Origin: Pyrrhosoma nymphula
Lineage: Eukaryota > Arthropoda > Insecta > Odonata > Coenagrionidae
Assembly (NCBI GenBank): GCA_963573305.1
Contig: OY754331.1
Location: 13,674,868-13,738,867, forward strand
Direction: 5' to 3'
Length of the DNA: 64,000 nt
Below are positions 1-10,110 of the stretch, piece by piece. A program made the position numbers and the translations under genes. Under the pieces are notes generated by a model. The model did not search any database. It was not told the origin of the DNA and saw nothing but the letters and a program-made list of their open reading frames with translations. The stretch's first letter is position 1; the number at the start of each line of letters is the position of its first letter.

Positions 1-3000
1 TACTTTCCATTCCTCCACCTAACAAAACCTAGTCCGCTCCGTCGCGTATTTATATCTTCCCCGCCGTCGTTGTCCTGACTCCGTCTTTTTATCAAATCCT
101 TTCCCATTCCGCCGAAAATCCAGCCCCGTTGCCCTCACCTAACCTTTAAACCCCGCAGCGCCCGCTTTTTTTACGGTTTCCTCCCCGGAGGCAAGGGCAA
201 GATATGGAAGGGGCGAGTGCGGAAGAATATCAGGAGGGATGAAGTTAAGTCTCCGGCTCCCTCTTTTGATTGTAACTCGGTCCTGATTCCACGCCATTGT
301 TTTTTTTATTTTTTCACTGTTCCTCTCCCCTATCAAATCTGGAATCAAAACGTGCTCATCAGTGGACCCTTAAGAAATACGAGATGAATGCATGAAATTG
401 TTATTTGATATATTGTTTTGAAAAAAAATCTCCCCTAAAATTCGCGTAGGCGACCGAGTGGCACAATGTGAGCCAACTCGATAATATCGCTTTTGGCGCT
501 GGCTTAGGTATAATTCTTGCTACAATTCTGCATTTTTTTAGATGAAAAAAGTTTATTTCCTGAAATTTATAAGACCGATTGCGTATTAACGGAAGGAATT
601 TAGATATATCCGTAAGCAGATAAACTACTACCTTCAATCGAAATTCCATTTATTTAAAATTTGCAATAATATCAATGGTAATCAGGGATGATTTGAGATC
701 ATCCTACGTAACAGTGATTTTCGGAAATAAATGGATGATTAATATCAATTTTAATTTAAAATTGATTTGCTATTTACTGGTACTGTAAACTGCGTAAAAA
801 TCTAAATCTCAAAAAAAGCATCAGACCACCACTCTAGAAAAAATAAATTAAATGTTTATATATATTTTTAAAATAAAATTGACTTGTAGCATGCACTTCG
901 GAATTTCAAGAGTAGATGATGTATCAGAATATAGTAATTAGATTTATTTGATCTAATTATTTTTATGAAATGAACTATGCGCGGGCAATGAAAGTGATAG
1001 ATGAGTAGAGGCCAGGTATAGCTACGGTAACAATATAGTTATATCTGATGCCGATAAGTCAAAACTAGCTTTACAGGACTGCGTAAAAGATATTAGATTT
1101 TTGTTGCACGTTTAATGTATAGTATTTCTTTGAGTCGTTAACGATGAGAATGATGATTGACTTCACAGTAGGAAGGGGTTGTTCTGCTCTTCCTTGAAAA
1201 ATCAAGTTATTTTTCCATGGCTATTTCCTTCTTCCCTGAAATGCTTTTCACGGATAAAATCAAACAACATCGCCTTATCAATTATATCGCCATCCTGGCT
1301 ATGCATTTAAAATTGGTTTGAGATGTTGAGTTTATTTATATTACTATTTAAACTGGTTTATGGCTAGATAAATACTTTGTCTCAAACCTACTCTCTCTTT
1401 CGCAAAAGTTTTACGGCAAAGTCAACTCTTTGATTCACTTGGAAGCTGATCGTTGATTTCTGTGCAAGGTAGGCTGTTTATTTTTGTAAAGAGATATCCA
1501 AGATATTGCATTAAATCATTGCAGGTGTTATGCTATCCATTTCCAACTATTTTAAACATAAGGAAGAAGGAAAGTATATTGATAGTTCTTTTAATTTCTT
1601 CTATGGGGAAATCGCAGCAAATGAAATGGTTTTACCCTGATTATTGATGCTTTAGAATTAAGGGATCAAAAATCGATGTCGTGTTGAGTTGTAAACTTCA
1701 GACTGCCATAAAACTTTTATTCAAATACTTATCGACGGAAAAATCATTATTTTTTTTACTGCGTTATCAATTTAACCAATAAATAGTTTACCCAAATTTA
1801 CAAATGGTGTATATATGAGTAGCAGGTAGCGTGAGGAACGATCACATGACTTTCCTAAATGCGAATTTCAGCCAATATTCCAATTTCGAAAAGCCTATTT
1901 GGTTTAACGAAGGTAACACATCAGCTGGAAGCTCGGTGTAATATTCAGGCTCTTCATTTTATTAATAAAACGGAAATTATGTTCAGTGTAGCAAAAATAC
2001 GCAATGGGTAAAGGATACCCTCGGTTTTGGTAAGGGGGAAATACAAAGAGCGTGCAGATTCAAAGGCAGAAAATCAAAAGGGAAGGCCCTAATGACAGGA
2101 AAACCAAGAAATGGAAAGCTGAAGGAGACAAAGGAGGAAATGAAAGGGAAGAAAAGAAAACTGCGCCGCGGCTTACATTTAGCGGAGGATTTAGTTTGCG
2201 TGGTTAATGAAGAAAAACCCCGCTCCGAAAAATCCATTCCGAATAACGATGAGCAGATTAAATTCCTGGATTCATTCTTTTTGACTCTCTTTTTCTGCTT
2301 TCTTATGTCTTTTGCTTAACTAAATGGCATTCCTTTTTCTTGTCTTTTAATGTTCCCTAGTAATGATGCGAAATTCCATTGCCTGCAAAGGATTAGCGCT
2401 GAGTTAGAATGACGAAGATGTTGAATATAATGGGAATTTCAGACAAATATACTGATAAAGAGAATGGAATAAAGACGTAAATGTACTCCATACAGCCACG
2501 TCCGTTCGGCGTTAATCATGCCATAGTATAGACTCAATACACTTGGTATTACATCAATACTCTAGGTTACTGAACTTCTTCGGTGAATGGCTCTATACCT
2601 ATGGATACCTAGAATTAGAAAAATAATAAAAACCGAAATTTCAGATTTTGGCTCCAAATTCCCGTTTTCAAGTTTCCTCGGGGATTATTTTGAGCCATTC
2701 GTTAGTGTTTATGAGATTAATTAGTCTTAGGGCGTATATAACTACATAAAATAATGCAAAAGTTATCAACTACTGATCCAAAACTAAATCGCCAAATGAA
2801 ATAGCCAAATCGTTGGAGAAATGGAGTGATCGGCTGTGGTGTGTAATAAGAATAGTAGGTAGTTGGGTGATTAGAGGTGAGTTAGGTTAACGCTCGCATT
2901 TGCGAGTCACTTATTCGAAGTTAGCTGCAAAACCAGATTGTCTCATCCAATATGCTCGCGTGTGATATCAGGTTGTTTAATCACGGTAAGCCTAACTTAT

Positions 3001-3270
3001 GTCATACGTTGACCCTTGCAAGATTCGACAAGTCGAAGGAGAAATGGGTGCACGAACGTAAACTAAATTCCGGGTGAATTTATTGAGCGCACAGGGCTAG
3101 GTGCATGCCTCCCCACACCAATTCCATCACTTCTGAGCGATCCAATATCTGTGCCGGCAGGATAAAAAGACCAGGGCCAAATATTAAGGTCGGAAAAAGG
3201 GGGCAAATGGAGATGGTGGAGTTGAGTTTGCTCATGTACTCCACCTTATAGCTATGGGTCCAACTTAAAG
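1..3270. other. AT-rich stretch without recognised genes
   Basis: I see no supported gene, RNA or transposon here. Reading frames are short (84 residues or fewer), lack recognisable motifs and overlap on opposite strands. There is a short purine-rich patch near 2085-2165 and a small inverted pair (ggtggagt / actccacc) near 3213-3243. Ancient unrecognisable repeats are possible. Confidence 0.6.
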
Positions 3271-3279
3271 GAGCTGTAA

Positions 3280-3900
3280 ATGTCCACTCAAGCGTGTTTT
3301 ATGACAAGTGTACGGGTCTTAAGCCTCTCATTCCCGACACCCTCCCATTTCCCGACACCCTCCACCCTGATCCCCCCACAGGTCCCTCCACCGAAGGAAT
3401 CCCTTATACCACCCTCCCCCTCTTTCTATCCCATTCATAATCCCTTACATCTCAAGTCCGGATTCTTTCCCACGTCCCACTCTCCAAGGGTTCCCTAACC
3501 CAGCCCTGCACAGTCCTGTGCCTTCCCCTCACTCACAACCCTCCTGTTGTTTAACAGCCAGTCTCCCGTCCGCTTCACCCCTCCCTATTATTCTTCATCC
3601 CCTTATTCCACCCCTTCTTCATTTTTTGTCCCGTGCTGCGGTCTTCACCATGCCAAATGTCCCCCTTCCAAACCTCCCCTTCCCCCGCCCTCCCTGCTTT
3701 CACCAATAAACCATTCTCACAACTCGCTTCGAGCGCCAATGCCAAACTCAATTCCTTAGAAACCGCCGAACTTCCCTCCCTCCCCCTCCCCATCCTCCTC
3801 CCTCCTCCCCCCCCCCCGCCATCTCCACGTCAATGCCTCTCTTCCGTGCCATTGGCCGTCATCTCCTCCACTCGCTCGGAAGGCGAGGTATTTTCTTAGC
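3280..3900. other. Pyrimidine-rich island
   Basis: About 600 bp of C+T-rich sequence on the + strand, with a C-run near 3808-3817. It is open in several overlapping frames because stop codons need purines, and the translations are Pro/Ser/Leu-rich low complexity. I do not call a protein. It is one of several similar islands in the window. Confidence 0.7.
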
Positions 3901-4635
3901 GGAGTATAAAAAAATATCGGAAAATTTATGCATGCATAATACACATATTAATATTTTTTACCAAAATCTTCGTAACGCGTTCGCCGCAGAACCACGAACC
4001 CATTCAATAAGATATTTGTTTTTTATTCCAAATATTTATTGAATTCCAAGGTTTTTCTGGGGTAGCTTGAAAAACGAGTTGATTTTTTTATATCGTGAAA
4101 ATCCTTGCCCCTAAAATGAATTTTAATCTTGGCTCAACTTTTTTGGAAAGTGTTATTTTATAGTCAAGCCATGGGAATTTTATAGTCAACCCATAGCGTT
4201 GGAATGTGTGATAATATGATTAATGTTTTTGGCGGGGTGGGGAATATACCGCATCCAAAGGAAGAAAGTCAGTATTATAACCCAAAGATAAACTCGACAA
4301 TTCGTGTTTAATTTATTAACCGCGTAACGTCTTATCGATAAGTCGTATGTTAAGTGTACATTCATTTGACCTTACAACTAAACTAGAGCGAAAGGCTAAT
4401 CAGAGTATGGGTTTAAATTTACGAGGGGGTAACAGTACGTACGTTTCACTACACAGGCCTGCAATGTAAAAATTGTTAGAAAAGTAATGTAGATTGAAAG
4501 TCATGTAGATTTTTGATGCTTATTTTAGTAAAGCTTGCAGAAAAATTCCATCACCCACCAGTTTATTACAGAATTACATTCTCGTATAATATTTATATAA
4601 AAATTTTGCAATATTAATGAAGTTATAAAATGTAT
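3901..4635. other. AT-rich flank of the LTR element
   Basis: No gene or recognised repeat is visible. The last bases (CACT at 4636-4639) are one copy of the target-site duplication of the LTR element that begins at 4640. Confidence 0.6.
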
Positions 4636-4639
4636 CACT
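4636..4639. repeat. Target-site duplication, left copy (CACT)
   Basis: CACT directly abuts the LTR beginning at 4640 and recurs directly after the second LTR at 10107-10110. A 4-bp duplication is usual for several insect gypsy-type integrases. Confidence 0.8.
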
Positions 4640-5230
4640 TGTACTAGCCCCCCCCTTATCAATTTCCTTATCACAGGGGTTCTAATAATTATTCTTTCAC
4701 GCGGTCCTAAACACGCGACGTTATATACTTGTATCAGCCCGACACACAAAAGGTACCCTTCACTTTATCACTTCTTACCTTGAGAGAGATCCTTTCCTTT
4801 CGGTAGTCCTTGGCGGCAAAGGTTAATGGATTAATTCATGCACTAAAATGATACACTTGAACAGTACATATATTTATAATAACCCTTTTATTCTTTACTT
4901 ATGAAACAAATTCACTTTAGTTACTCAATTAATCAATATATGTTCCCTTCTCAAATATATTCGTATTAATTTATAATGTTTGTTCTACTTCACCGGATAT
5001 TGTACAAAGTGAATTTCGCCGATACTCTATGTCCCAGTATCTGTTTATCGGATTCCTGGATCCTTCCTTAACACAGGACACTGGCGTTGGTAATTGCTGT
5101 CCAAAGCTGCTTACTCCCGGCAAATTATTACTGCAAAAACTCTCGTATGACTTTCACTCGATAAACGTCTCTTGTGGCTCCCTTGTTAAGAAGAAGCAGA
5201 AGAAGAAGCCTCGTTCCTTGTTTGACAATC

Positions 5231-5276
5231 CCTTTTATACTCTCTCACCTCCCCTCCTGTATGTTCTAGAACATTC
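5231..5276 (-). promoter_or_regulatory. TATA box and heat-shock element, 3' LTR copy
   Basis: Identical copy of the promoter motif of the other LTR: TATAAAAGG on minus at 5239-5231 and TTC/GAA/TTC units at 5264-5266, 5269-5271 and 5274-5276. In this LTR it could drive read-through transcription into the left flank (inference). Confidence 0.7.
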
Positions 5277-5331
5277 CAGGTTTTCTCCCCTTCTCTCGTA
5301 TCTGATAGGCTATTCCCCTTTCATTATTATA

Positions 5332-5467
5332 AGTTTGTTTACGTAAACAGAAAATGGTATTGTTTAAAGTTGTTTTCATAACATAGACGGCATTGTCATA
5401 GTTTGTTTACGTAAACAGAAAGTGGTATTGTTTAAAGTTGTTTTCATAACATAGACGATATTGTTGC
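5332..5467. repeat. 68-bp tandem duplication inside the 3' LTR
   Basis: Two head-to-tail copies (5332-5399 and 5400-5467) differ at only a few bases near their ends. Each contains the 14-bp perfect palindrome TGTTTACGTAAACA (5336-5349 and 5404-5417). TGTTTAC/GTAAACA is the consensus of forkhead (FoxO-type) sites, so each palindrome is two overlapping opposed sites. Confidence 0.85.
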
Positions 5468-5553
5468 CTCGCGGTAGCACGTGTTCCCAAAATATACACA
5501 ATGGCGTCCTTAATCGTATACTTATGCCAACACGGCCAAAATGGCGTGTTACA

Positions 5554-6417
5554 TTAGCCCCATTAAAATAATGACTTGGAAATATAAGAAAGGAATTATT
5601 TTAAAGCCTTCAAATGTAAACTAACGCGGCCCCAACGCCTTCAAACTTTAGCCTCCCTCTAAATAATGTCTGTGCCCAAGTATATTGTGTTACAGCAGAA
5701 ATCACACATGAATACATTTATATCAATAAACACAATTACAAACAGCGTCTCCTCCTTTAACTCAAGACATATGATATACCATATAACAATATGGTCTCTT
5801 CCCTTTCTTCCTTGCTTGAAATAGGCAAATAACCAATGAAAATCTTATTCACGTAATTTAAAATCAAGAACATATTATATAAATCGACGTTATTAACTGA
5901 TACATTGAACGTGAATATAACGTGCAAATAATAAAACTGTCCATCTTCTTCTCAACATTCATTCTCACTTTTAACCCCTTAAAAACACTGGGTTATCAAA
6001 AGGCCATAATTCACATTACACATATACACTTCACAGCACTTAAAGTTCCTTCAGGTGATACACTCTCCCTCCTTCCGGCTCAATCTACGTCCACGAGCCC
6101 ATTCATACATAAGAAAACACGAATCAAATAATGGCAACATGACACTGAATATACACACATTGAGAAAAGATATCACGAAACATACATATTGTGCTAATCC
6201 ACCTGCCGCCAAGTTCAACCTCTCTCTCTCGCTCGTAAGCTCCCCTCGCATGTCGGGCCCCGATACAATGTATATTATCGGTAAACAGTTCTCCCTTGCT
6301 TGAACGGATCAAATTATAATGTTGCGGCGCTGGCTTCCTCAGTTTAATGACTGCGTGCTATGGTCAGTTGGACTACGGTCTTCTTCTCGTATGATGTGAG
6401 TGATACCAAGTGCTGTG
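5554..6417 (-). other. 3' interior of the LTR element, no recognised coding sequence
   Basis: 864 bp between the integrase stop and the 3' LTR. Small minus-strand frames (66 and 62 residues) show no motif; I could not recognise an env remnant. A short purine-rich run, AATGGGG (minus, about 5558-5564), close to the LTR edge is the only candidate polypurine tract and is weak. Confidence 0.5.
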
Positions 6418-7428
6418 CTATTGTTCCCTATATGGTTTAATATTGCTGAAGTGGAAAGTGCCTCGTATTTCGTTCTTTTGTGGATTAAATACTACACACG
6501 TGGCTGGCCCTCGGAATTCTGAAATCTCATATGGACCTTCGTATAATGCCAGGAAGCTGTGATAAATCCCCCTTTGCTCATCGGATACCGGATTGGTACG
6601 TACTAAAACCTTATCACCTATTTTAAATTTCGCTCTCTTCCTTTTATCTTTCTACCTTCTTCTCTCCGCCCGTTTTTCGCCTTTTTTTATGATATTTTCA
6701 CGTATCCTAAATATATCATTTGCGATCTTCTCGGAGTCACTTTCTTCTAAGCTTTGCTCTCGTGGTTCTTCCTCGCCATCCGTCTTCCCATATTCCTCGC
6801 TGGTTTCTATGTGCATGTTGTCATATTGTGCGTCCATTCGCATTTCCCTAAACTTACATGCGATCTCCTTTTTTCCTTCACTTAGGGTTATAATCCTGCG
6901 ATCGTACTCAATCTTCGCGGATAGTTGAGCTAATGTGTCCGTCCCGATTATGAATGGTTTGATCAGCTCCGGCACCACCGTGCAGGCCATATTTGTGGTG
7001 AATCCGTCTATCTCTATACTCGGACAGATCTGCCTCCTTATAATTCCACTTCTCCTTCCGACGGCTCCAGCTATCCGGATTCCTTTGACTGGTACCTCCA
7101 AAGCGTTTCGCAGTGCATTCTGATTCTCCCGATAAAACTCCTCGCTAATGCACGTTAGCTCCGATCCCGTGTCTATCAGTGCATTCACAGCCACTCCTTC
7201 CATTTGAACCCTAATCTCCGGGCATTTAATTACTTCCGGCCTATTCGCTTCTTTCTCCGTCAAGAAATCTCGAGGTGACTCAAAGACATTGCATATCGTT
7301 TCCTCCTCCGTGTGGGGTTCTATCTTCTCCTCTTGTGGTGGTGTCCGTTTTATTCTCACTTTCCGTATCTTTGCCCGTTGCTCCTTCGGTATGTCCCAGA
7401 ATCCCTCTTCGTCTTCCGGCCTCGGCAT
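6418..7428 (-). pseudogene. Deleted pol: retropepsin fused in frame to integrase C-terminus, with internal TAG
   Basis: The open part (258 residues from the ATG at 7428) holds an aspartic protease: ALIDTGSE with the catalytic Asp at about residue 86, and the second conserved motif IIGTDTL at about 160-166. From about residue 232 (DSEKIANDIFRIRENIIKKG) it changes to sequence typical of the end of a gypsy integrase. A TAG at 6652-6654 interrupts it, and the same frame continues to a stop at 6418-6420 through a chromodomain-like/GPY segment (FKIGDKVLVRTNP, then LYEGPYEI). RT, RNase H and the integrase zinc and DDE domains are missing, so an internal deletion of roughly 2.5-3 kb (inference from usual pol length) joined the two parts without breaking the frame. 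The ATG at 7428 may not be the true start, because the frame is open into the end of gag (-1 relative to it). Confidence 0.85.
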
Positions 7429-7454
7429 GTTGGGACCTTCGTCATGCTTTGCCG

Positions 7455-9095
7455 CTAATAGTTTTCCTGCTCCGGTTTCCCTGCGGCGTTGCTTTCTTCC
7501 GCCATCATGGAATTGACAGGGCGCTCTCTCATCGGTGGGCGCGCCTCCGCCATATTGTTTTGTCCTCGGCGTCGATCAGCTGGTCTCTCGCCCGGCCGTT
7601 GAGAGTATCCCTCGCCGCGAAAGTTATCGTCTCTCCGTCCGTCTCTCTGCTGGCTCGACGCTTGCCACTCTCGTGGTTGTGACCTCTTCGAGTCCCATCT
7701 GTACTGCTGGTTGGGTTGGGATGTGTCTTCCGGTGTCCTCCACGTACGGTCTCCATGGGTCCTTGGGTATTGGTCTCCCCATCTTCGATGTCCAGTCGCC
7801 TCGGAGTTTCCGTCCTCTCGCGGTATGTTATCATAGCGGGCCAATAACGTCAAGAATTGCGGGATTGTATTTACATTATTTGAAATCATGCCGACGCTTA
7901 CTTCCATGCCAAAGTGTTTCTTGAGAATTAGAATGATCATTCCGTCCTCCATTGGCGGCGTCAACTCCCTCGCTACGCTAATTTTGGCCGTCGCATATTC
8001 TACTCGCGTGAGCCCTCCGTTCTCCTTGTATTTTCCCGTGTCGAAACTCCGTTTTATCAGCATTTGACGTTCATCTCCCCAAAACTGCTCCGTGAAAATA
8101 GCTTGGAAAGCGTTCACATCTTCATACAGGTGTCGGGTCGCAGAGAACCATTCCTCTGCTCTCCCAACCATTCCTTGTCTGATGACCTGGAGCATCATCT
8201 GGTCAGGTAACCGATATATCTCTTGGTATTCGCACAGCTCCTGTAGGTATTTCATGGGTCTTGATGTATGCCTCCCGTCGAACGTTGGGACCTTTAATTG
8301 TACCATTCCCGCGGGTGCCGTTGTGACGTTAGGTCTCCTGCTTTCCTCACGCACGATGCGTCGGACTGCCTCTTCATCTAGCCCAGCTGCTTTTGTGGTG
8401 GATTGTTGTCCCAGCTCGTCCGCCATCTTCTTGAACCTTTCCTCCACGTTCTCATGCAAATTCACGTAACTCGCTTCTAACTTTCGGACCTTGAGATCGC
8501 TCGCCTCCAGCCTCGCTCCTACTCCGTTAATTTCTTTCGCGACATCTTCGCATAACTCTGCTAACGCCCCGTCTGTTTTGGCAAACCTTTCATCATAGCC
8601 ATGTTCGAATGATGCAATAAGTTCCTGCGTCTGTCTATGTTCTCCTGCTATTTTTGCCATTTCTTCCAAAAGCTTTCTCTCTCTTTCGTCTGCTTCTTCC
8701 CTAATTTGCCCCAACAATTCTGCATGTCTTCTCTCTTGCCTCTCAGCCATCTCCTCTAAGATCGTTCTATTTCTCTCTTGCCCTTCAGCCATCTCCTCTA
8801 AGATCGTTCTGCTTCTCTCTCGTTCTTCTTTTGCTTCTTCTGCCCTCTCTCTATCTCTTCTATCTTGTTCTTCTTTTAATTGCCTAAATAGCGCTTGCAT
8901 CTCAGTTTCCACCGGTTCCTCACTATCGACCCTAAATTCATACGTGCTTATATCTATTCCCTCCTTTTCTAGCGTGTGTAATAATCGCTGCTGCAATTCT
9001 GGCTTGGTTCCCCCTACTAACAAGTCCCTCTCTCGTAATAATTGCCGTAGCTCTGCCGACTTCAGCTCCGGAAATTTCTTCATGTTGGCCGCCAT
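7455..9095 (-). CDS. Gag polyprotein with N-terminal SAP domain
   Basis: An intact 546-residue frame, first in the element after the primer binding site, and the structural capsid protein of the retrotransposon. Residues about 8-48 (FPELKSAELRQLLRERDLL and following) look like a SAP helix-extension-helix nucleic-acid-binding domain. Residues about 70-165 are Glu/Arg-rich coiled coil with an internal duplication around ILEEMAE. About 270-440 (starting near LKVPTFDGRHTSRPMKYL) resembles a gypsy-type capsid. The tail, 445-525, is rich in Arg/Gln/Gly and shows no CCHC zinc knuckle. An intact gag in an element lacking RT suggests that gag function was kept until recently. The pol frame lies in -1 relative to gag, so expression of pol probably needs a frameshift near the gag stop. 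Confidence 0.88.
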   Translation of the reverse strand: MAANMKKFPELKSAELRQLLRERDLLVGGTKPELQQRLLHTLEKEGIDISTYEFRVDSEEPVETEMQALFRQLKEEQDRRDRERAEEAKEERERSRTILEEMAEGQERNRTILEEMAERQERRHAELLGQIREEADERERKLLEEMAKIAGEHRQTQELIASFEHGYDERFAKTDGALAELCEDVAKEINGVGARLEASDLKVRKLEASYVNLHENVEERFKKMADELGQQSTTKAAGLDEEAVRRIVREESRRPNVTTAPAGMVQLKVPTFDGRHTSRPMKYLQELCEYQEIYRLPDQMMLQVIRQGMVGRAEEWFSATRHLYEDVNAFQAIFTEQFWGDERQMLIKRSFDTGKYKENGGLTRVEYATAKISVARELTPPMEDGMIILILKKHFGMEVSVGMISNNVNTIPQFLTLLARYDNIPREDGNSEATGHRRWGDQYPRTHGDRTWRTPEDTSQPNQQYRWDSKRSQPREWQASSQQRDGRRDDNFRGEGYSQRPGERPADRRRGQNNMAEARPPMRERPVNSMMAEESNAAGKPEQENY

Positions 9096-9167
9096 CTTCT
9101 TTCTTCACTCCTTCGGGATGATCCTCCTTCTCTCCGGTTCTCGTGGTCTCACCTAATGAGTAGTCAG

Positions 9168-9187
9168 GCCCCACACGCTGGGCGCCA
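9168..9187 (-). other. Primer binding site (tRNA-Lys type)
   Basis: Reading minus from 9187: TGGCGCCCAGCGTGTGGGGC, five bases inside the 5' LTR edge. From memory of the insect tRNA-Lys(CUU) 3' end, the complement would be TGGCGCCCAACGTGGGGC, so this site matches with one substitution and a small insertion. The position and the leading TGG make the role secure; the tRNA identity is less so. Confidence 0.75.
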
Positions 9188-9783
9188 ATTAATGTACTAG
9201 CCCCCCCCTTATCAATTTCCTTATCACAGGGGTTCTAATAATTATTCTTTCACGCGGTCCTAAACACGCGACGTTATATACTTGTATCAGCCCGACACAC
9301 AAAAGGTACCCTTCACTTTATCACTTCTTACCTTGAGAGAGATCCTTTCCTTTCGGTAGTCCTTGGCGGCAAAGGTTAATGGATTAATTCATGCACTAAA
9401 ATGATACACTTGAACAGTACATATATTTATAATAACCCTTTTATTCTTTACTTATGAAACAAATTCACTTTAGTTACTCAATTAATCAATATATGTTCCC
9501 TTCTCAAATATATTCGTATTAATTTATAATGTTTGTTCTACTTCACCGGATATTGTACAAAGTGAATTTCGCCGATACTCTATGTCCCAGTATCTGTTTA
9601 TCGGATTCCTGGATCCTTCCTTAACACAGGACACTGGCGTTGGTAATTGCTGTCCAAAGCTGCTTACTCCCGGCAAATTATTACTGCAAAAACTCTCGTA
9701 TGACTTTCACTCGATAAACGTCTCTTGTGGCTCCCTTGTTAAGAAGAAGCAGAAGAAGAAGCCTCGTTCCTTGTTTGACAATC

Positions 9784-9829
9784 CCTTTTATACTCTCTCA
9801 CCTCCCCTCCTGTATGTTCTAGAACATTC
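9784..9829 (-). promoter_or_regulatory. LTR core promoter: TATA box with perfect heat-shock element
   Basis: On the minus strand, TATAAAAGG (9792-9784) lies about 25 bp downstream of a three-unit heat-shock element. On the + strand that element reads TTC-2-GAA-2-TTC at 9817-9819, 9822-9824 and 9827-9829, all three units perfect. By established knowledge nTTCnnGAAnnTTCn binds trimeric heat-shock factor. Transcription would be expected to start about 25-30 bp beyond the TATA box, near 9755-9762 (inference). The same arrangement is in the other LTR at 5231-5276. Confidence 0.75.
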
Positions 9830-9884
9830 CAGGTTTTCTCCCCTTCTCTCGTATCTGATAGGCTATTCCCCTTTCATTATTATA

Positions 9885-10020
9885 AGTTTGTTTACGTAAA
9901 CAGAAAATGGTATTGTTTAAAGTTGTTTTCATAACATAGACGGCATTGTCATAGTTTGTTTACGTAAACAGAAAGTGGTATTGTTTAAAGTTGTTTTCAT
10001 AACATAGACGATATTGTTGC
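9885..10020. repeat. 68-bp tandem duplication inside the 5' LTR
   Basis: Same duplication as in the other LTR, with palindromes at 9889-9902 and 9957-9970. It lies upstream of the heat-shock element and TATA box on the element's strand, where an enhancer would be expected. Confidence 0.85.
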
Positions 10021-10106
10021 CTCGCGGTAGCACGTGTTCCCAAAATATACACAATGGCGTCCTTAATCGTATACTTATGCCAACACGGCCAAAATGGCGT
10101 GTTACA

Positions 10107-10110
10107 CACT
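10107..10110. repeat. Target-site duplication, right copy (CACT)
   Basis: Right-hand copy of the 4-bp duplication seen at 4636-4639. Joining the flanks at this tetranucleotide reconstructs the presumed empty site. Confidence 0.8.

Larger units (their letters stand above)
4640..5553 (-). repeat. 3' LTR of the minus-strand element
   Basis: 914 bp; on the element's strand it starts TGTAACACGCC and ends GGGGGGGCTAGTACA. It matches 9193-10106 at a constant offset of 4553 without a visible difference, including an eight-C run near one end. It contains an internal 68-bp tandem duplication, a TATA box (5231-5239), a heat-shock element (5264-5276) and, downstream of the predicted start, an AATAAA polyadenylation signal on the minus strand at 4887-4892. 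Confidence 0.93.
4640..10106 (-). mobile_element. Non-autonomous Ty3/gypsy-type LTR retrotransposon (complete insertion)
   Basis: A 5467-bp element read on the minus strand. Two 914-bp LTRs (TG...CA ends) bound a 3639-bp interior, and CACT flanks both sides (4636-4639 and 10107-10110) as a 4-bp target duplication. Inside, in minus-strand order, are a primer binding site, gag (9095-7455), a protease frame fused to an integrase C-terminus (7428-6418), about 0.86 kb without recognised coding sequence, and a weak polypurine tract. Reverse transcriptase, RNase H and the integrase catalytic core are absent. I found no difference between the two LTRs by eye, which implies a recent insertion, so enzymes were presumably supplied in trans by an autonomous relative (inference). 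Confidence 0.92.
9193..10106 (-). repeat. 5' LTR of the minus-strand element
   Basis: 914 bp, the promoter-bearing copy for transcription of the element. It contains the same elements as the other LTR: TATA box 9784-9792, heat-shock element 9817-9829, the 68-bp tandem duplication 9885-10020, and the minus-strand AATAAA. Open frames inside it on the + strand are antisense to the LTR and are not called as genes. Confidence 0.93.

Noticed and set aside
5029..5346. 105-residue + strand frame repeated identically at 9582-9899
   Set aside because: It is antisense within the two LTR copies. The duplication reflects the LTRs, not a conserved gene.
6051..6312. Minus-strand frames in the 3' interior of the LTR element as env
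   Set aside because: Short, with no signal peptide, membrane segment pattern or recognised envelope motif.
7275..7682. + strand frames over the gag/pol region (129-135 residues)
   Set aside because: They are shadows of the minus-strand gag and pol frames.
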